Of a stretch of 64,000 nucleotides of DNA, positions 1 to 10,992 are shown in pieces. The position numbers and the translations under genes were made by a program. The stretch spans positions 304,249,357 to 304,313,356 of the forward strand of contig CM060709.1 in NCBI GenBank assembly GCA_030686995.1, read 5' to 3'. The stretch's first letter is position 1, and every line of letters begins with the position of its first letter. The stretch is from Artemisia argyi (lineage: Eukaryota; Streptophyta; Magnoliopsida; Asterales; Asteraceae). The notes under the pieces are model-generated. The model made no database searches and was not told the DNA's origin. It worked only from the letters and a program-made list of their open reading frames with translations.

Positions 1-1475
1 TTGCTTGTTTGAGTCATCTAAAATTCTCACTTTCAGTCTCCTTCGTATGCTTGTGTGTTATAATACTGAATAAAGATGTGATTGTTGGACCTTTTTTGTC
101 GACGATAGAATAGAATCATAGAGGAGACTCGCAAACTCAAAATTTTGGGTAATTAAGATAAACTTAAATTGATGGCTTAGAATCTCACAGTGTATTGTGT
201 ATCCGTTGAATAAGATTCGAGCAACTGATACATTGAACGGGGTCACAATGGTTGAAGATTGACCTACTTTAAAAGTTTATTAATTACTATAAAGATGAAA
301 AAACAAATACACATGTTTGCTGCTACTGCTAGCATCACATGGTGAGCCCCTTTATATCCTAAATTGTGTTCCCACATCGGAATACGCGGGTGGTTCAGAT
401 GCAGCAATATCACCTTTTTAAAGCATAAGTAGCAGGACACCACCATCTATCATATGATGTTTATGTTAGATAGCAAAGTTGTCTCTTGTTGCATGTGGTG
501 TTATCTACCATGCACCATGTCATTGTTATACAATGACCCTTTATGCTCTGGATAATGAACTTAGGGGACCCCTCCATTCTGCAGTTCAGCATAATTGGTT
601 TACCATGGCCCAGAATAATTCAATGGGGGGTCCTGTCAAATTTTATATCAGATCTAATGGTGTTTTTAACTTTCACCAAAAATGATATAGAGATAATGTG
701 AACCACTGTCCTTAAAAACTTACCGGGCCATCCTATATTTTAAACTTTTGTGTATGTGCGTGTGTGCTAGATGGGTGTTAAGAACATTATAATAATATAA
801 TCAAGTTTCTTATATGGTTAATCTCGATATTAGTTATTCACTCAAAATGAAGAGGAGATACTCTTATTGTAGATCACATCTTGATAGATCACTTAACCTA
901 AATATTAGTCCCTTATAGGCGTCATTGCCCTTCATTTATGGGTGTTATGAACCTTTAAAAAGTATGATCAGGCTTCTGAATTGGTAAATTACATCACAAT
1001 CTTTTCACCAAATCAGCAGTTTTTCTTATCATAAGCAGTAGTCCTTTTTGTGCATCATTTTCGTTCTATAAGCTGTTTCATCGTTTCATTTTCTTCGTTA
1101 CTATTTTTTAGATATCTAATATTTGAATGGACTACAAAGTAAGGTATGTATAATGATTCTGACAATGTCAGCGCAAAATAACTAGCACTGAACTCTCTAA
1201 GGTATCATATACACAAACATTAGTTAGTTATATCCGTAATCCTAACACTTACTGTTATTTCGTCTCTGTTTTCATCTTTTATTCATAAACACATTTACAT
1301 GAAAATGTTTACATTGATGAACATCTTCATTTCCATATACAAATATGTTAAGTTTATGTCATTTGAATAGTCTAAGTGATCCATAGTAATCATATGGAGA
1401 GTGAAAGTTTGTCAAATAGTTTTTTGGTGAGAAAGATTTTGATTTTATCAAATTCTGATGGTGTTATTATAATAG
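1..1475. other. Upstream/intron DNA of the BRX-like gene, no exon recognised
   Basis: AT-rich DNA with stops in all frames. The first recognisable BRX-like exon begins at 1476 in the middle of a BRX domain, so the N-terminal exons must lie upstream of the window and this stretch is most likely intron. I looked for the missing first half of the first BRX domain (a tryptophan/glycine-rich block normally ending in VRFS) and did not find it here. Confidence 0.5.
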
Positions 1476-2542
1476 CCGTGAGATGTTCAACAAAAGGCAA
1501 GCTCAAAGGTGGTGGGCTGAAAACTGTGACAAAGTCATGGAATTATATAATGTTCAGCGTTTCAATCATCAAGGTGTACCACAAGGTCCACAGCCGGTTC
1601 AACCAAGATCCGGAGACGAGGTAAGTCTTAAATCCCCTCTTGCAACCTATAACTGATGCTTTTTGTATGTCTAAATAATATGCAATCAGTGATGGTGAGC
1701 TTGTGCATCATTGATTAAAGGTGACAAAATGGGTGGGTTGTGTGGGGATTGTGCAACAGGTTAATTCTGGTTTGGGTTAACGCTGGTCGGGTGAGTCAGG
1801 TTGGGTTAGCCCACAGATATGTTTTTTTAATTTAATAATTTGTATTTGTATAAATACGTTTAAATAACTGTGTTATTAAAGTAATCTTATTTTTATACTA
1901 AATAAAATGATTTGGGCGGTTGTGACCTGCGTGACAGGTATTTTACTGAATTGTCACCCAAATGAATCAAATTATATGAATTTTAAAATTGTTACCTCTG
2001 TTATTGATATGTGTGTATATGTTTTTTTTCCAGAAGAGCTCGAAAATCGAATCTTCTGTGAACAGTCCAGTGACGCCACCACTTAGCAAGGAGCCTCCAC
2101 CTCGAAATTTCTACCCAAAACAACCCCCTAATGACTCTAGCGGGCTCGCATCAACGCCTGCACTGTCAAGCATAAGTGGAGCCAAAACCGAAACATCATC
2201 CCTGGCTTCTGCTAGAAGTAGTTCTTCCCGAGAGGATGATCACTCAGGAGAGCTTTCTATGAGCAATGCTAGTGATGTGGAAACTGAATGGGTGGAGCAG
2301 GATGAGCCAGGTGTGTACATCACCATCAGAGCACTGCCAGGTGGCAATCGTGAGCTGAGACGTGTTAGATTCAGGTAAAGAAAATAATTTATTAACCATT
2401 CTGATTATGAAAGTTTTCAGTAACCATGATAGATTTAAAACGGGTGAATATTTTATTTTGCAGCCGAGAAAAGTTTGGTGAAATGAATGCAAGGATGTGG
2501 TGGGAACAAAACCGAGCCAGAATTCAAGAGCAATACTTGTGA
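1476..2542 (+). CDS. BRXL: BREVIS RADIX-like protein, last three exons (5' partial)
   Basis: Three exons with good splice sites are visible: 1476-1620 (acceptor TAG, donor GTAAGT), 2034-2374 (acceptor CAG after a T-run, donor GTAAAG) and 2464-2542 (acceptor CAG, stop TGA). Reading phases agree across both introns. Exon 1 here encodes the end of the first BRX domain (REMFNKRQAQRWWAENC...). The next exon gives a serine/proline-rich linker and then the second BRX domain (ETEWVEQDEPGVYIT... followed by EKFGEMNARMWWEQN), and the protein ends in IQEQYL. Two BRX domains separated by a linker is the layout of the plant BRX/BRXL family. Known members are small plasma-membrane and nuclear regulators of polarity, auxin-linked root growth and, for some, LAZY-dependent gravitropism. 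The N-terminus, with the cysteine-bearing membrane-anchor region, is outside the window. Which paralogue this is cannot be told from the sequence alone. No disruption is seen. Confidence 0.93.
1721..1962. repeat. Possible degenerate repeat inside BRX-like intron
   Basis: A GGGTNGGTT-rich stretch begins with GGTGACAAAATGG and ends with ATTGTCACCC, giving a weak inverted match (GGTGACAA/TTGTCACC). It resembles the composition of 4886-4990. No target duplication was found, so the mobile nature is only suggested. Confidence 0.25.
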
Positions 2543-3327
2543 TAAGAGATGGTTTGTTACAAATTAGGTGGTGTATGTGAACTCGACAATTTTCAATTTT
2601 TGTGGTGACTTTGTTTCTCTTTTCCGAAGATGTGACATCTTGGGTGAATATAACGTGTCACCATTCATTTGAAAATCATAGTAAACTACGTGTTTGAATT
2701 GAAGCTTCAGTTATATCCTTTTTGAAGATGCTTAGTTTGAACATTTTTGTAATAGATTTTTCGGGCTAATAGGAGATTTTATATTTAAACTTTAACTCGT
2801 GACAGGACTTCTGGAAATATATTGGATGGTAAGATTTCTAGTTGGATCGTATCTATGTTTTGTCTATAGAGAGTCTATTCAGACATGGTCTGTAAATATG
2901 TTTCAACCATAGGCAATATGGTCTTATTTTCTGATAGATCAAAACGTTTCCTTGTTTAGTTTCTTGATGGTGACTTGCAAAGTTTATCAACTAGTGAACT
3001 TTTAAGTGAACATATAATTCTATCTGTGTAATTTGTTGATCTCAAATAAGTTTAAGTATTAATATATCTCCATTGTAGTTTGTAACGATCGAAGATTTAG
3101 ATCCACATCTGCATATGTTTAGGGGGAGGTGTGTTGCAGGCTGTTAAAAAAAATTACTGCAACTACTCACTAAATTCAACTACATTACATATATGTCACT
3201 AATCAGCTTTCTTGTAACCCGAATCTGCTTACTTTAACCATAAGTAGTCAAATAACAAGACTCCGGATCACAGTGTTAAAGTGATTGCTGCACCCGGACT
3301 CAGAAGCTAACTAAATTACCTTGACAA
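2543..3327. other. 3' UTR and intergenic DNA after BRX-like gene
   Basis: Non-coding, AT-rich. It presumably holds the 3' UTR and polyadenylation region of the BRX-like gene in its first few hundred bases. I see no other gene or repeat. Confidence 0.5.
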
Positions 3328-3330
3328 TAA

Positions 3331-3610
3331 GAGCACTAGGTGCAATTCGTCGGAGCCCCTCGCCACTCCTAGCTTTCAGCTCGCCATCTTCGCCATTGCA
3401 CCCCCCCTCCTCATTTCTCGCCGTTTGCTTCCTACTCGTCTGCACGACGAGCTCAAGTTCTGATTTTTTTGGCAGGTTTTTGTGTGTGTGTGTGTGTGTG
3501 TTTGTTTGTTTAAATAAAGGGTATGTGGGCCCCAAATGAGTAAGTTGATGTTAGTTGTTAGTGAAGGGGGTTAGTTGTGGAGCTTTGGTTGCTCATTGCA
3601 CCTAGTGCTC
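3331..3610. mobile_element. Tourist/PIF-Harbinger-type MITE, 280 bp
   Basis: Perfect 16 bp terminal inverted repeats (GAGCACTAGGTGCAAT at 3331-3346 and its reverse complement at 3595-3610) are bounded on both sides by TAA (3328-3330 and 3611-3613). A three-base TAA/TTA target duplication is the signature of PIF/Harbinger-related elements. The interior is unusually C/T-rich for this window and contains a (TG)n tract at about 3480-3501. It has no transposase, so it is non-autonomous. Confidence 0.8.
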
Positions 3611-3613
3611 TAA

Positions 3614-3887
3614 GTTATCAAAACAAGACCCCTAATTATATTTTGGTCAAATATTTGAAGCTATTAATCACTTTAAACGGACAACCAACGTCCCCTTGCC
3701 ATATATTACTCTAATCAAAGAGGTTTAGATCACTATTCTTTACTTGCTAACTCTCTTGTAGTTTATTTTTATTAGATGGATGAAAGGTTATATTTTATAA
3801 AGGATTCGGAAGCAGAACATAAGGAAGTTAAATTCCGACTGTACCATGAACAGAGTTGTGAATTGAATATTCTACTTCATTCGTGCC

Positions 3888-3924
<37 letters not shown>

Positions 3925-4885
3925 GCTCCCATCTCATATTATGTATTTTCAATGGTAGAGTGCCGATATGCAGTACTAAAACGACGCTTCAGGCATTCAA
4001 AAAATGTTCTCTTTAGTCGTAGAACTGAAGTTTGTGGGATACTGGGATGGTGGGACACAAGGTGTCTATAGTTATTTCCTTGGATAGTAAAGGCTTTGAA
4101 GTATATTATTCGTCAACATAATTATAGTTAAAACACTACATGTGCTTTTGATATGAGTAAACTTAAGCTGTTCATAACCCTTGATAAGTGATAACTTCCT
4201 TTAAGCAATGAAGAACCACATTTTTGCTTGTTAAGCTGACCAAGAATCACTTAACTGTTGGGACAATGGGCTCCTGAATGCATAAAAAGTGCAAGTTAGA
4301 CTAGACCGTTAGCTAATTTAAGATTACTTGAGCATTCTTCACTTATGGTCATGCATCTATACGCTTTTTAAAACCAATAACCATGTGATGTAAAGCAAAA
4401 GTGATGTCTTTATGAAGCTTGTTTTTTTTCTTCTACACAGCTGTTTCTATTTCGAGAGAGCCCGTTAGTTAACCTCGGGATTGCAGTCTGTTGTCTTGAT
4501 ACAAATTTATTCCCTAGAGTCCTAAAAGCAAAAGAACTACGATCTCTTTAAGAATCTCATAACCATGCCATAATTTGCTAAAAGAATGAGAAGGTCCACC
4601 ATAAGAATCTAGGTGTCCTTTACATTTAAATGCTAAATGCCCTAGTTCTTTGATGCATGCTACTAGGAGTCTTTTCTCCAGCTGCAAAAGGGTTTGCTTG
4701 GTTCTGTAAATAGAAAAATGTAACCCCTTTACTTTTTCAGATATTTGGGGTTCTTTGTGCACTATTATGTGCTTTATCTGGTTTGTTATTTGAATATTGC
4801 ATCCTCGCATTGGTGGAATGCTTTCTTTACATCCTTCCTGCCAGAAGTTTGTTTAAAAAGAGATGAATATATGGGCGGTTTAGGT
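3614..4885. other. Intergenic DNA with a 34-base A tract
   Basis: No gene seen. An uninterrupted poly(A) run lies at 3889-3922. It could be the tail of an old retroposed sequence, but no SINE or LINE body is recognisable upstream. Confidence 0.4.
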
Positions 4886-4990
4886 AACGGGTCAAAATAG
4901 GTATTTTTGTAAGGGCCAAAATAGGTAATTTTTTGTACAGGTGAAAATAGGTACTTTTTTGTACGGGTCAAACTGTGTCGGGTTGGGTTG
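4886..4990. repeat. Short degenerate tandem repeat (GGGTCAAAATAGGTA unit)
   Basis: Three to four imperfect copies of a roughly 30-base unit, GGGTCAAAATAGGTA followed by a TTTTTTGTA-type spacer, then a GGGTTGGGTTGACCCG palindrome-like end. Non-coding. Confidence 0.5.
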
Positions 4991-5184
4991 ACCCGAGATC
5001 CTTTTTGTCCAAAAGTCATTTCTTGTAACAGGTAGTGTGTTGCTACATGTCATGCACTATAGACTAGTTGTAATAAGGGAGAAATAGTTGGTCGGTCTCC
5101 CTGTGAGAATTAGTCTCAATCAGTCGGCCTTATTACAGTCGGTCTCCATGAGTCGGTCGCACAAGAAGAAAATGGAAGAGGGAC

Positions 5185-5403
5185 AGACCGACTTGTGTGC
5201 TTGTGTGTGTATTTTTTTTAAATATATTTTGTGGTGTCGGTCTCCTTGTTACACTAAGTTGGTCATGAATTAGTCATGGAGAGATCAGAAAGCTGAGGTG
5301 ACAGAGGAGATGTAGGTCACTTGAGGTTATATATATACTACTGTAATAATAAAAGGAGACCGACTTGTGTGCTTGTGTGTGTATTTTTTTAAAATATATT
5401 TTC
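5185..5403. repeat. Direct repeat pair of about 46 bp
   Basis: An almost identical segment beginning AGACCGACTTGTGTGC and running into a T-run plus ATATATTTT occurs at about 5185-5230 and again at about 5357-5402. A related GTCGGTCTCC motif occurs in the opposite sense at about 5092 and 5236, so the block may be a rearranged or partial mobile element. No boundaries were defined. Confidence 0.5.
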
Positions 5404-7120
5404 TTGCTCTAACAATACATTTTAAGGCGAATTTTGCCCCATTTTACCGGTTTCCATTTAGATAAACTTCTGTGATTTTACATGCTTGGCGTGTTAGGGA
5501 GAATCATAACCAAAGTCGACTCATTCATCAGTGGATGTGTCAATATCAGCACCTCTAGTTATAAAGTTAAAGTTATTGACCCCAACTCAATTTTTGGGGG
5601 ATTAAAAGCCTAAATTGACTAGGACTAGGAGAGAGTATTTCATCTTCTATAAAAGTATCATGAGTTTAAGCCATACAATAGCCGCGTAATTTTTCAAATA
5701 TCCTGTTATGGTACGTGTACTAAAAAAAAATATGTGTATGATACATGAACTTTCAATTTCGTGCTAATATAATACAAGAAAACTTGTATATAGGAAAAGG
5801 TTACTGAGTTTTATTTGACGCTTATGCGGCACTTATGTGGAATTATGTATATTGGCATGGTTTAAGCCATACAATTGGCTTATGCGGAATTAAGATATTG
5901 TTTCAACAAGGGTTTTACGTTAGTAACGCTCGAAGGCATTTTCATTGTGGTTCTTCAAGATTTGATATTCAGTATGACTGTGGTAGCATATATAGACTGA
6001 ATATGCCTAAAGAATGTTAGGACGCATGCCAAAATCAAAAGTGAGGATAAAGAGAGAGAAAATAAGTAGAACACTTATATGTCGATGATTTGATTAAGTT
6101 GTCTTTAAGCACATCTCTTAAGGCTGGCGGCATGTCATTACTGGACTTAATAATGTTGTTTTTTCTACTTCTTTTTATAAGAATTTATATTTGTAGGCTT
6201 GTAGCTAGATCACACGTTTATGACAACCTAAAGCAAAAGTATTAGCTTATCTTATTATGGATCAACACATCAAAAGTAACAATGCATATTAGTAGTACTA
6301 TATAATAAGTATGTACACTTTAAAATGGGAATTGAAATGTCATCTTAATATCTTTGGTGAAATTAATAATTTCAAAAGGATAGAGAAGCCACGAGTGGTA
6401 TGATTATATTCCCACTGACTAGATACAACAACTAGTATTAGCTCCAAAAAGCCCCTCACCCCCATGCACACGGACACACACATGTATTTGTATATATGTG
6501 TTAAAGTTAAGAGAGTGTTGCATGCGCAACCCCTTATATTACTTGTGTTCAAAGGCTACTATAAAATTCAAGTACCATTACAATACATGCCCACTATGTA
6601 CGGCACTCTTTATGCTTTTCTTCCCAATCCAACAAACTTTGGGTGGCAATGAACTCATAGATAGATATGTATCATCAAGTACCAAAGGCATCTCTCTAAT
6701 ATTAACAAATCCACTAAGTAGGAAGGTTCGAGCAATGAATACACTACTATATATAATAATAAAACTTTGGAAAGATCGTACGCATTGTAAAAGAAAATGA
6801 ACCTCATCTCAGACTGAATGACTATTGTCAAATGAAGCTCGATCAGGTTGATCTTGTCATACGTCAAATGACTATAATCTTGACATGTGAGTTAGGCATG
6901 CCAATTCTTGACAGGTTTTCGAATGAATACATGTAAAGAACATGTTAAGAATTGATTATTCTAAAAGCATCTCCAATGCTATAAACTTGGTCACGTCAGT
7001 TTTTCATAAACCACTAACTCATATAAATCTATCCATTTACTCATAAACTTCCCCAAAGTTATATATCAGTCCTACTGTATTTTTATCTCTGTATCATGTT
7101 TCACAACTAAAATAATTAAA
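5404..7120. other. Intergenic DNA, no gene recognised
   Basis: AT-rich sequence with only short chance reading frames. The segment around 6961-7110 begins GCATCTCCAATGCT, a start often seen in plant MITEs, but I could not find a matching far end. Confidence 0.4.
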
Positions 7121-7607
7121 TAAGGATTATGTATTCGGAAACCGCTCAACTATTAAAAATTTTTAATTTTAGGCCACTCACTTATTTATACTAACTTACG
7201 GGCCACCTAAATATATGTTTGTTTTCATTTATATCAATATTGTTCAAATTCTTGCTGAAAATTTGTACAATTTCAAGAATAAATTTAACTTTATCATATC
7301 AAAACACTAAAATTAAAAATTGAAACGTAAAACATTGGTCAATTATTATAAGTCACTTTCAACTAAATAAGTTGTAGTTAAATAATGTCTAAAACTGATA
7401 ATTTACATTTTAATAGTTATTTGCGTTGTTTTAATATGTTATATTTAGCTTTATTCTCGATGTTTCAAGTATTTTCGGAAAAAAATTATCTGAAATTGAT
7501 ATAAACGAAAGCAAACACATAAATAGGTGATCTATATGTTAGTTTTGATAAATTGATGACTTAAAAAAAATTAAAAGTTGGATGGCTTCCGAATGCACAA
7601 TCCCTTA
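7121..7607. mobile_element. Foldback/long-TIR MITE candidate, ~487 bp
   Basis: Two long arms are reverse complements of each other with scattered mismatches. The left arm, from about 7121 (TAAGGATTATGTATTCGGAA), runs to about 7300. The right arm runs from about 7440 to 7607 and ends TTCCGAATGCACAATCCCTTA. Shared blocks inside the arms include the AACTNTTAAAAATTTTT and TTTATATCAATNTTNTTC regions. There is no coding capacity. No clean target duplication could be chosen because both flanks are A/T-rich. Confidence 0.6.
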
Positions 7608-8170
7608 AAAATATAAATTAATCCACACTGCTCTCTATCTCATGGGTTGGGTTTATATGGTTAAACATCAACTTCTCTCATCTCTTAAACCCCTATAAAC
7701 CTCCCCTTCCAAAGTTCCAATGCAAAGTTTAATGGGTTAAACTCCATGTCTCTCAATTTATTTTATAATGCATTTACAAATCCACACTAAACTCTACCAA
7801 GTACCAACAATAGAATAGTAGAGGGGGTTAAGATGACATACCACACAAATATGTCTCTTGCGCCGTAGTCTCAAACCAACGTCCTCATTCCCTTTATAAA
7901 AAGCCAACCAAACATAACATAATTTGAAGTGAACCACCACCAACCATCAACACTCACACTCTCTCTTTCATAATCATCAAACAAACCCCTATTTTTCAAC
8001 TTCACTCTAGTGTCTATCTCATCTCTAAACCCCATATCATTCCCTCTTGACAACTTTGTTCCCCAATCTCCAATTTTCACTCATTATATAGAGCACCTTT
8101 TATTATTCAAAATGTGTTGAACACACTACACATTTCATTTTCACTTGATAGTTTTTTTTAGAGGGTGAGC
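7608..8170 (+). promoter_or_regulatory. Promoter and 5' UTR of BIG GRAIN 1-like gene
   Basis: A TATA box candidate (CCTTTATAAAAAG, core 7895-7900) lies about 270 bases before the start codon. It is followed by pyrimidine-rich, AACCA-rich sequence typical of a plant 5' UTR (CTCTCTCTTTC near 7962). A second A/T-rich candidate (TTATATAG, ~8084) sits closer to the gene. The transcription start is inferred, not seen. Confidence 0.45.
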
Positions 8171-9160
8171 ATGTATAGAAAAGGTAGGGAAAACCCTTCT
8201 TTTTCGTCGTCGTTGCTCGATGAGATCTACAGATCCATCGACCAACCAGGCGACGAAAAAGAGAAAAGCTTTTACGCGAAAAGTGATAGATGCTTTCTAA
8301 ATGACTATGAATGTGAGAAAGTTAGGAGAAGATCACTTGTGGATGTCAAAAGGAGCATTAATTTTTCCAGCTCGAGCTCTTCTGGCTCGAGCTGTGGCGG
8401 AGGATTCTCATCCTCAGAAACAGAATCGGTTTACGGCCTGTCTAGGCCTAAACCGATCCGTACAACCACAAAACATTCCAATTCGTATAGCCATAGATAC
8501 GAATTGGATGATCCACAACCTAATAAGCACGAAAGCAAATTCGTGAAGACGAAATCACGCGCAATGAAGATCTACGGCGATTTAAAAAAAGCGAAACAAC
8601 CGATCTCGCCTGGAGGCCGATTAGCATCATTCCTAAACTCAATTTTCACTTCTAACAACGCGAAAAACACGAAGTCAGTCCCTAGAACCTATGATCATCA
8701 CAAGTCGAAATCTGTTAATGCATCAACATGCTCATCAGCCTCCTCGTTTTCGCGCTCGTGTTTAAGCAAGACACCGTCATCTAGAGGCAGCAAATTAACC
8801 AATAGTAACAAAAGCAGATCAGTTCGTTTCGTTATTGTAGACGATGATAGTCACAAATCCGAAAAAACCGCACGTCACTCGAGCGAGAAAACACGTAAAA
8901 TCGAAGAAGCCGCTAGAAATTTGTTGAAAAACTACCAGAAAAAAGTCGAATGCTTCGAAAACTACGTAGCAAACAATGTGAAAGATCGTAATGAGATTGA
9001 AATGAGCTACGAGGACGAGGACGACGACGATGATGACGATGCTAGTAACGCGAGCTCGGACTTATTCGAGCTCGAGAATTTTGCGGTGATTGGAAATGAA
9101 AAATATGGTGATGAGTTACCGGTGTATGGAACAACTCGTATTGATATGAATATTATGTAA
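8171..9160 (+). CDS. BG1L: BIG GRAIN 1-like protein (329 aa, single exon)
   Basis: An intact intronless frame from ATG 8171 to TAA 9160. A GTG two codons upstream is also in frame, but the ATG fits the family. The N-terminus carries the family signature NPSFSSSLLDEIYRSID (about residues 8-24). The middle is serine- and lysine-rich. An acidic run of E/D (about residues 279-290) precedes the conserved C-terminal block SSDLFELENFAV...YGDELPVYGTT. Both end motifs and the low-complexity middle match BIG GRAIN 1 and its BG1-like relatives. The rice founder is a plasma-membrane-associated positive regulator of auxin response and transport that affects organ and grain size. No membrane segment or enzyme motif is seen. 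The role in this plant is inferred from the family only. Confidence 0.9.
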   Translation: MYRKGRENPSFSSSLLDEIYRSIDQPGDEKEKSFYAKSDRCFLNDYECEKVRRRSLVDVKRSINFSSSSSSGSSCGGGFSSSETESVYGLSRPKPIRTTTKHSNSYSHRYELDDPQPNKHESKFVKTKSRAMKIYGDLKKAKQPISPGGRLASFLNSIFTSNNAKNTKSVPRTYDHHKSKSVNASTCSSASSFSRSCLSKTPSSRGSKLTNSNKSRSVRFVIVDDDSHKSEKTARHSSEKTRKIEEAARNLLKNYQKKVECFENYVANNVKDRNEIEMSYEDEDDDDDDDASNASSDLFELENFAVIGNEKYGDELPVYGTTRIDMNIM

Positions 9161-10361
9161 AATGAACAAAAATGTTGTTTTTAGGTTATTTTTAGTTACT
9201 ATTGGTGTGGGGTTTTTACTGAAAAGTATATTACGTAGAAGTTAAATAATTTGTTATGACTATTTTTGTCGCGATTTGTATTTTGGGTTAATTTTAGTAA
9301 CATGTTTTTTTATTTTTATTTTTCTTAGATTTTATGCATGATTATTTTTCTTTTTTCTATTATATTGTTTTGATTTTGTTTAAACTGATTAAAAGTAATG
9401 TATTATGTATAGTTAAATATTGTCTTTCACATATTATTTTGAGTATAATGTGCAAAATAATTAGCGTTATTAGTTATCGACGTTTGCAGTATTATACTAT
9501 TATGTTAGGTTTGTCTCTATATATAAGAAAATGAAATATAATGATAAATTTGTACTAATCACGTACTAATTAATTAGTTATGATAAATTTATTATCGATC
9601 TTATTAGCTATTGGTTGGGTACACTTTATAAATCAAAAGTAATAGTATATAGTAGGAGTAGTATAAGAAACAAATAATAAACAAGTAGATATAAAGGTAG
9701 TGTGAATAATGTTTTAGGAACGAGAGCATCGAGATGGATACCCAAAGATCATATGAATTGAGATGTTAGCATGAAGATTACGACTTTTTAGCTTTATTTT
9801 CTATATGCTCTTCGTGGGTCCTTTGTTCGTTGTCTATTATTCTTTTCAAGTTTGAAATACTGTATCAATTTACTATTCTAAGTTTTAGCCATTATTAGAA
9901 CTTTAGAAAAAATAAAAAAAATATTCGATTAAAATTTCAATCAAATGTTCTACTGTTTTATTATGTCTTAATTTGATTTTCGATATCGGTTTTCACTTAA
10001 TTAATGGCTTCATGTTCGATGTGAATTAGATATATCACGTAATGCTATGATTAAAAGGCCATTAAAACAACATATGTTATTTTTATTTATTTATTTATTT
10101 TTTAAGTGTAAACTAATTAAGTTTTGTTATTGAACCGTTAAGATGAAAATAAAAGCAAGAACGTGCTAATTAACGAAATGATTAAGACGAGTAAAATGGT
10201 GTTGGTGGGTCTCTCCAAAAGTGCGGGACACTTGGATTTTGGATTAGATTAATTATTCTTTACAGTTTTTACCATTTTGTACTACCATGCATTATTTTTC
10301 AAATTACCATATTGACTTTCCTGTACTGAAAATATTAAATACTACTACGGCTTTAAATGAA
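9161..10361. other. 3' UTR and intergenic DNA
   Basis: AT-rich and non-coding. It contains the presumed 3' UTR of the BG1-like gene and a short TTTA run near 10081-10100. No other gene was found. Confidence 0.45.
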
Positions 10362-10992
10362 ACGAGTTTGGTACCCGCGCGTTGCTGCGGAATTCTTTTG
10401 TTGCCGTTAGCTACTTAACATGAAGTTAGTTACCTAGGACTGATTTTGCAATTGATGTATAACATGAAAGACCATTTATGTAAATTATTTGAGGACTAAA
10501 TTTGCAATGAACCACTGAGATGAAAGACAAAGTGCGTACATTTTTTTTTTTAATGTTAAAGATAATGGTCGTTAGTGAACAGCCGTTAAATAACTAACGA
10601 CCGTTAATACTAAAAAAAAAAGAAGTTGTTGTAGCAAGCACTGTAGCAAGCACAGTGCTTGCTACAGTAACCTCTTACCCTTTAGTATATTACGAGTTTG
10701 GTACCCGCGCGTTGCTGCGGAATTCTTTTGTTACCGTTAGCTACTTAACGTGAAGTTAGTTACCTAGGACTGATTTTGCAATTGATGTATAACATGAAGG
10801 ACCATTTATGTAAATTATTTGAGGACTAAATTTGCAATGAACCACTGAGATGAAGGACAAAGTGCGTACATTTTTTTTTTAAATGTTAAAGATAACGGTC
10901 GTTAGTTAACAGCCGTTAAATAACTAACGACCGTTAATACTAAAAAAAAAAAAAAAAAAGTTACTGTAGCAACCTCTTACCTTTTAGTATAT
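10362..10992. repeat. Tandem duplication of a ~330 bp repeat unit
   Basis: Two head-to-tail copies both begin ACGAGTTTGGTACCCGCGCG: copy 1 at 10362-10691 and copy 2 at 10692-10992. They are nearly identical apart from a few substitutions, the A-run length, and an extra segment at the end of copy 1. That extra segment holds a direct repeat (GTAGCAAGCACT) and a 23 bp palindrome at 10643-10665. Both copies contain an internal inverted motif (GGTCGTTAGT...ACTAACGACC). No protein is encoded. The GGTACCCGCGCGTTGC start looks like a widespread plant repeat, possibly a non-autonomous DNA transposon, but no target duplication was identified. Confidence 0.8.

Noticed and set aside
3311..3539. Short frames on both strands with proline/serine and cysteine/valine runs
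   Set aside because: They lie entirely inside the 3331-3610 MITE and its TG repeat.
6340..6867. Short overlapping frames with CMRNPLYYLC-type sequence
   Set aside because: No domain, balanced between strands and without exon signals; chance frames in AT-rich DNA.
10362..10992. Possible Helitron because of a hairpin near the unit end
   Set aside because: No CTRR end follows the hairpin at the right distance, there is no 5' TC start, and the second copy lacks the hairpin.
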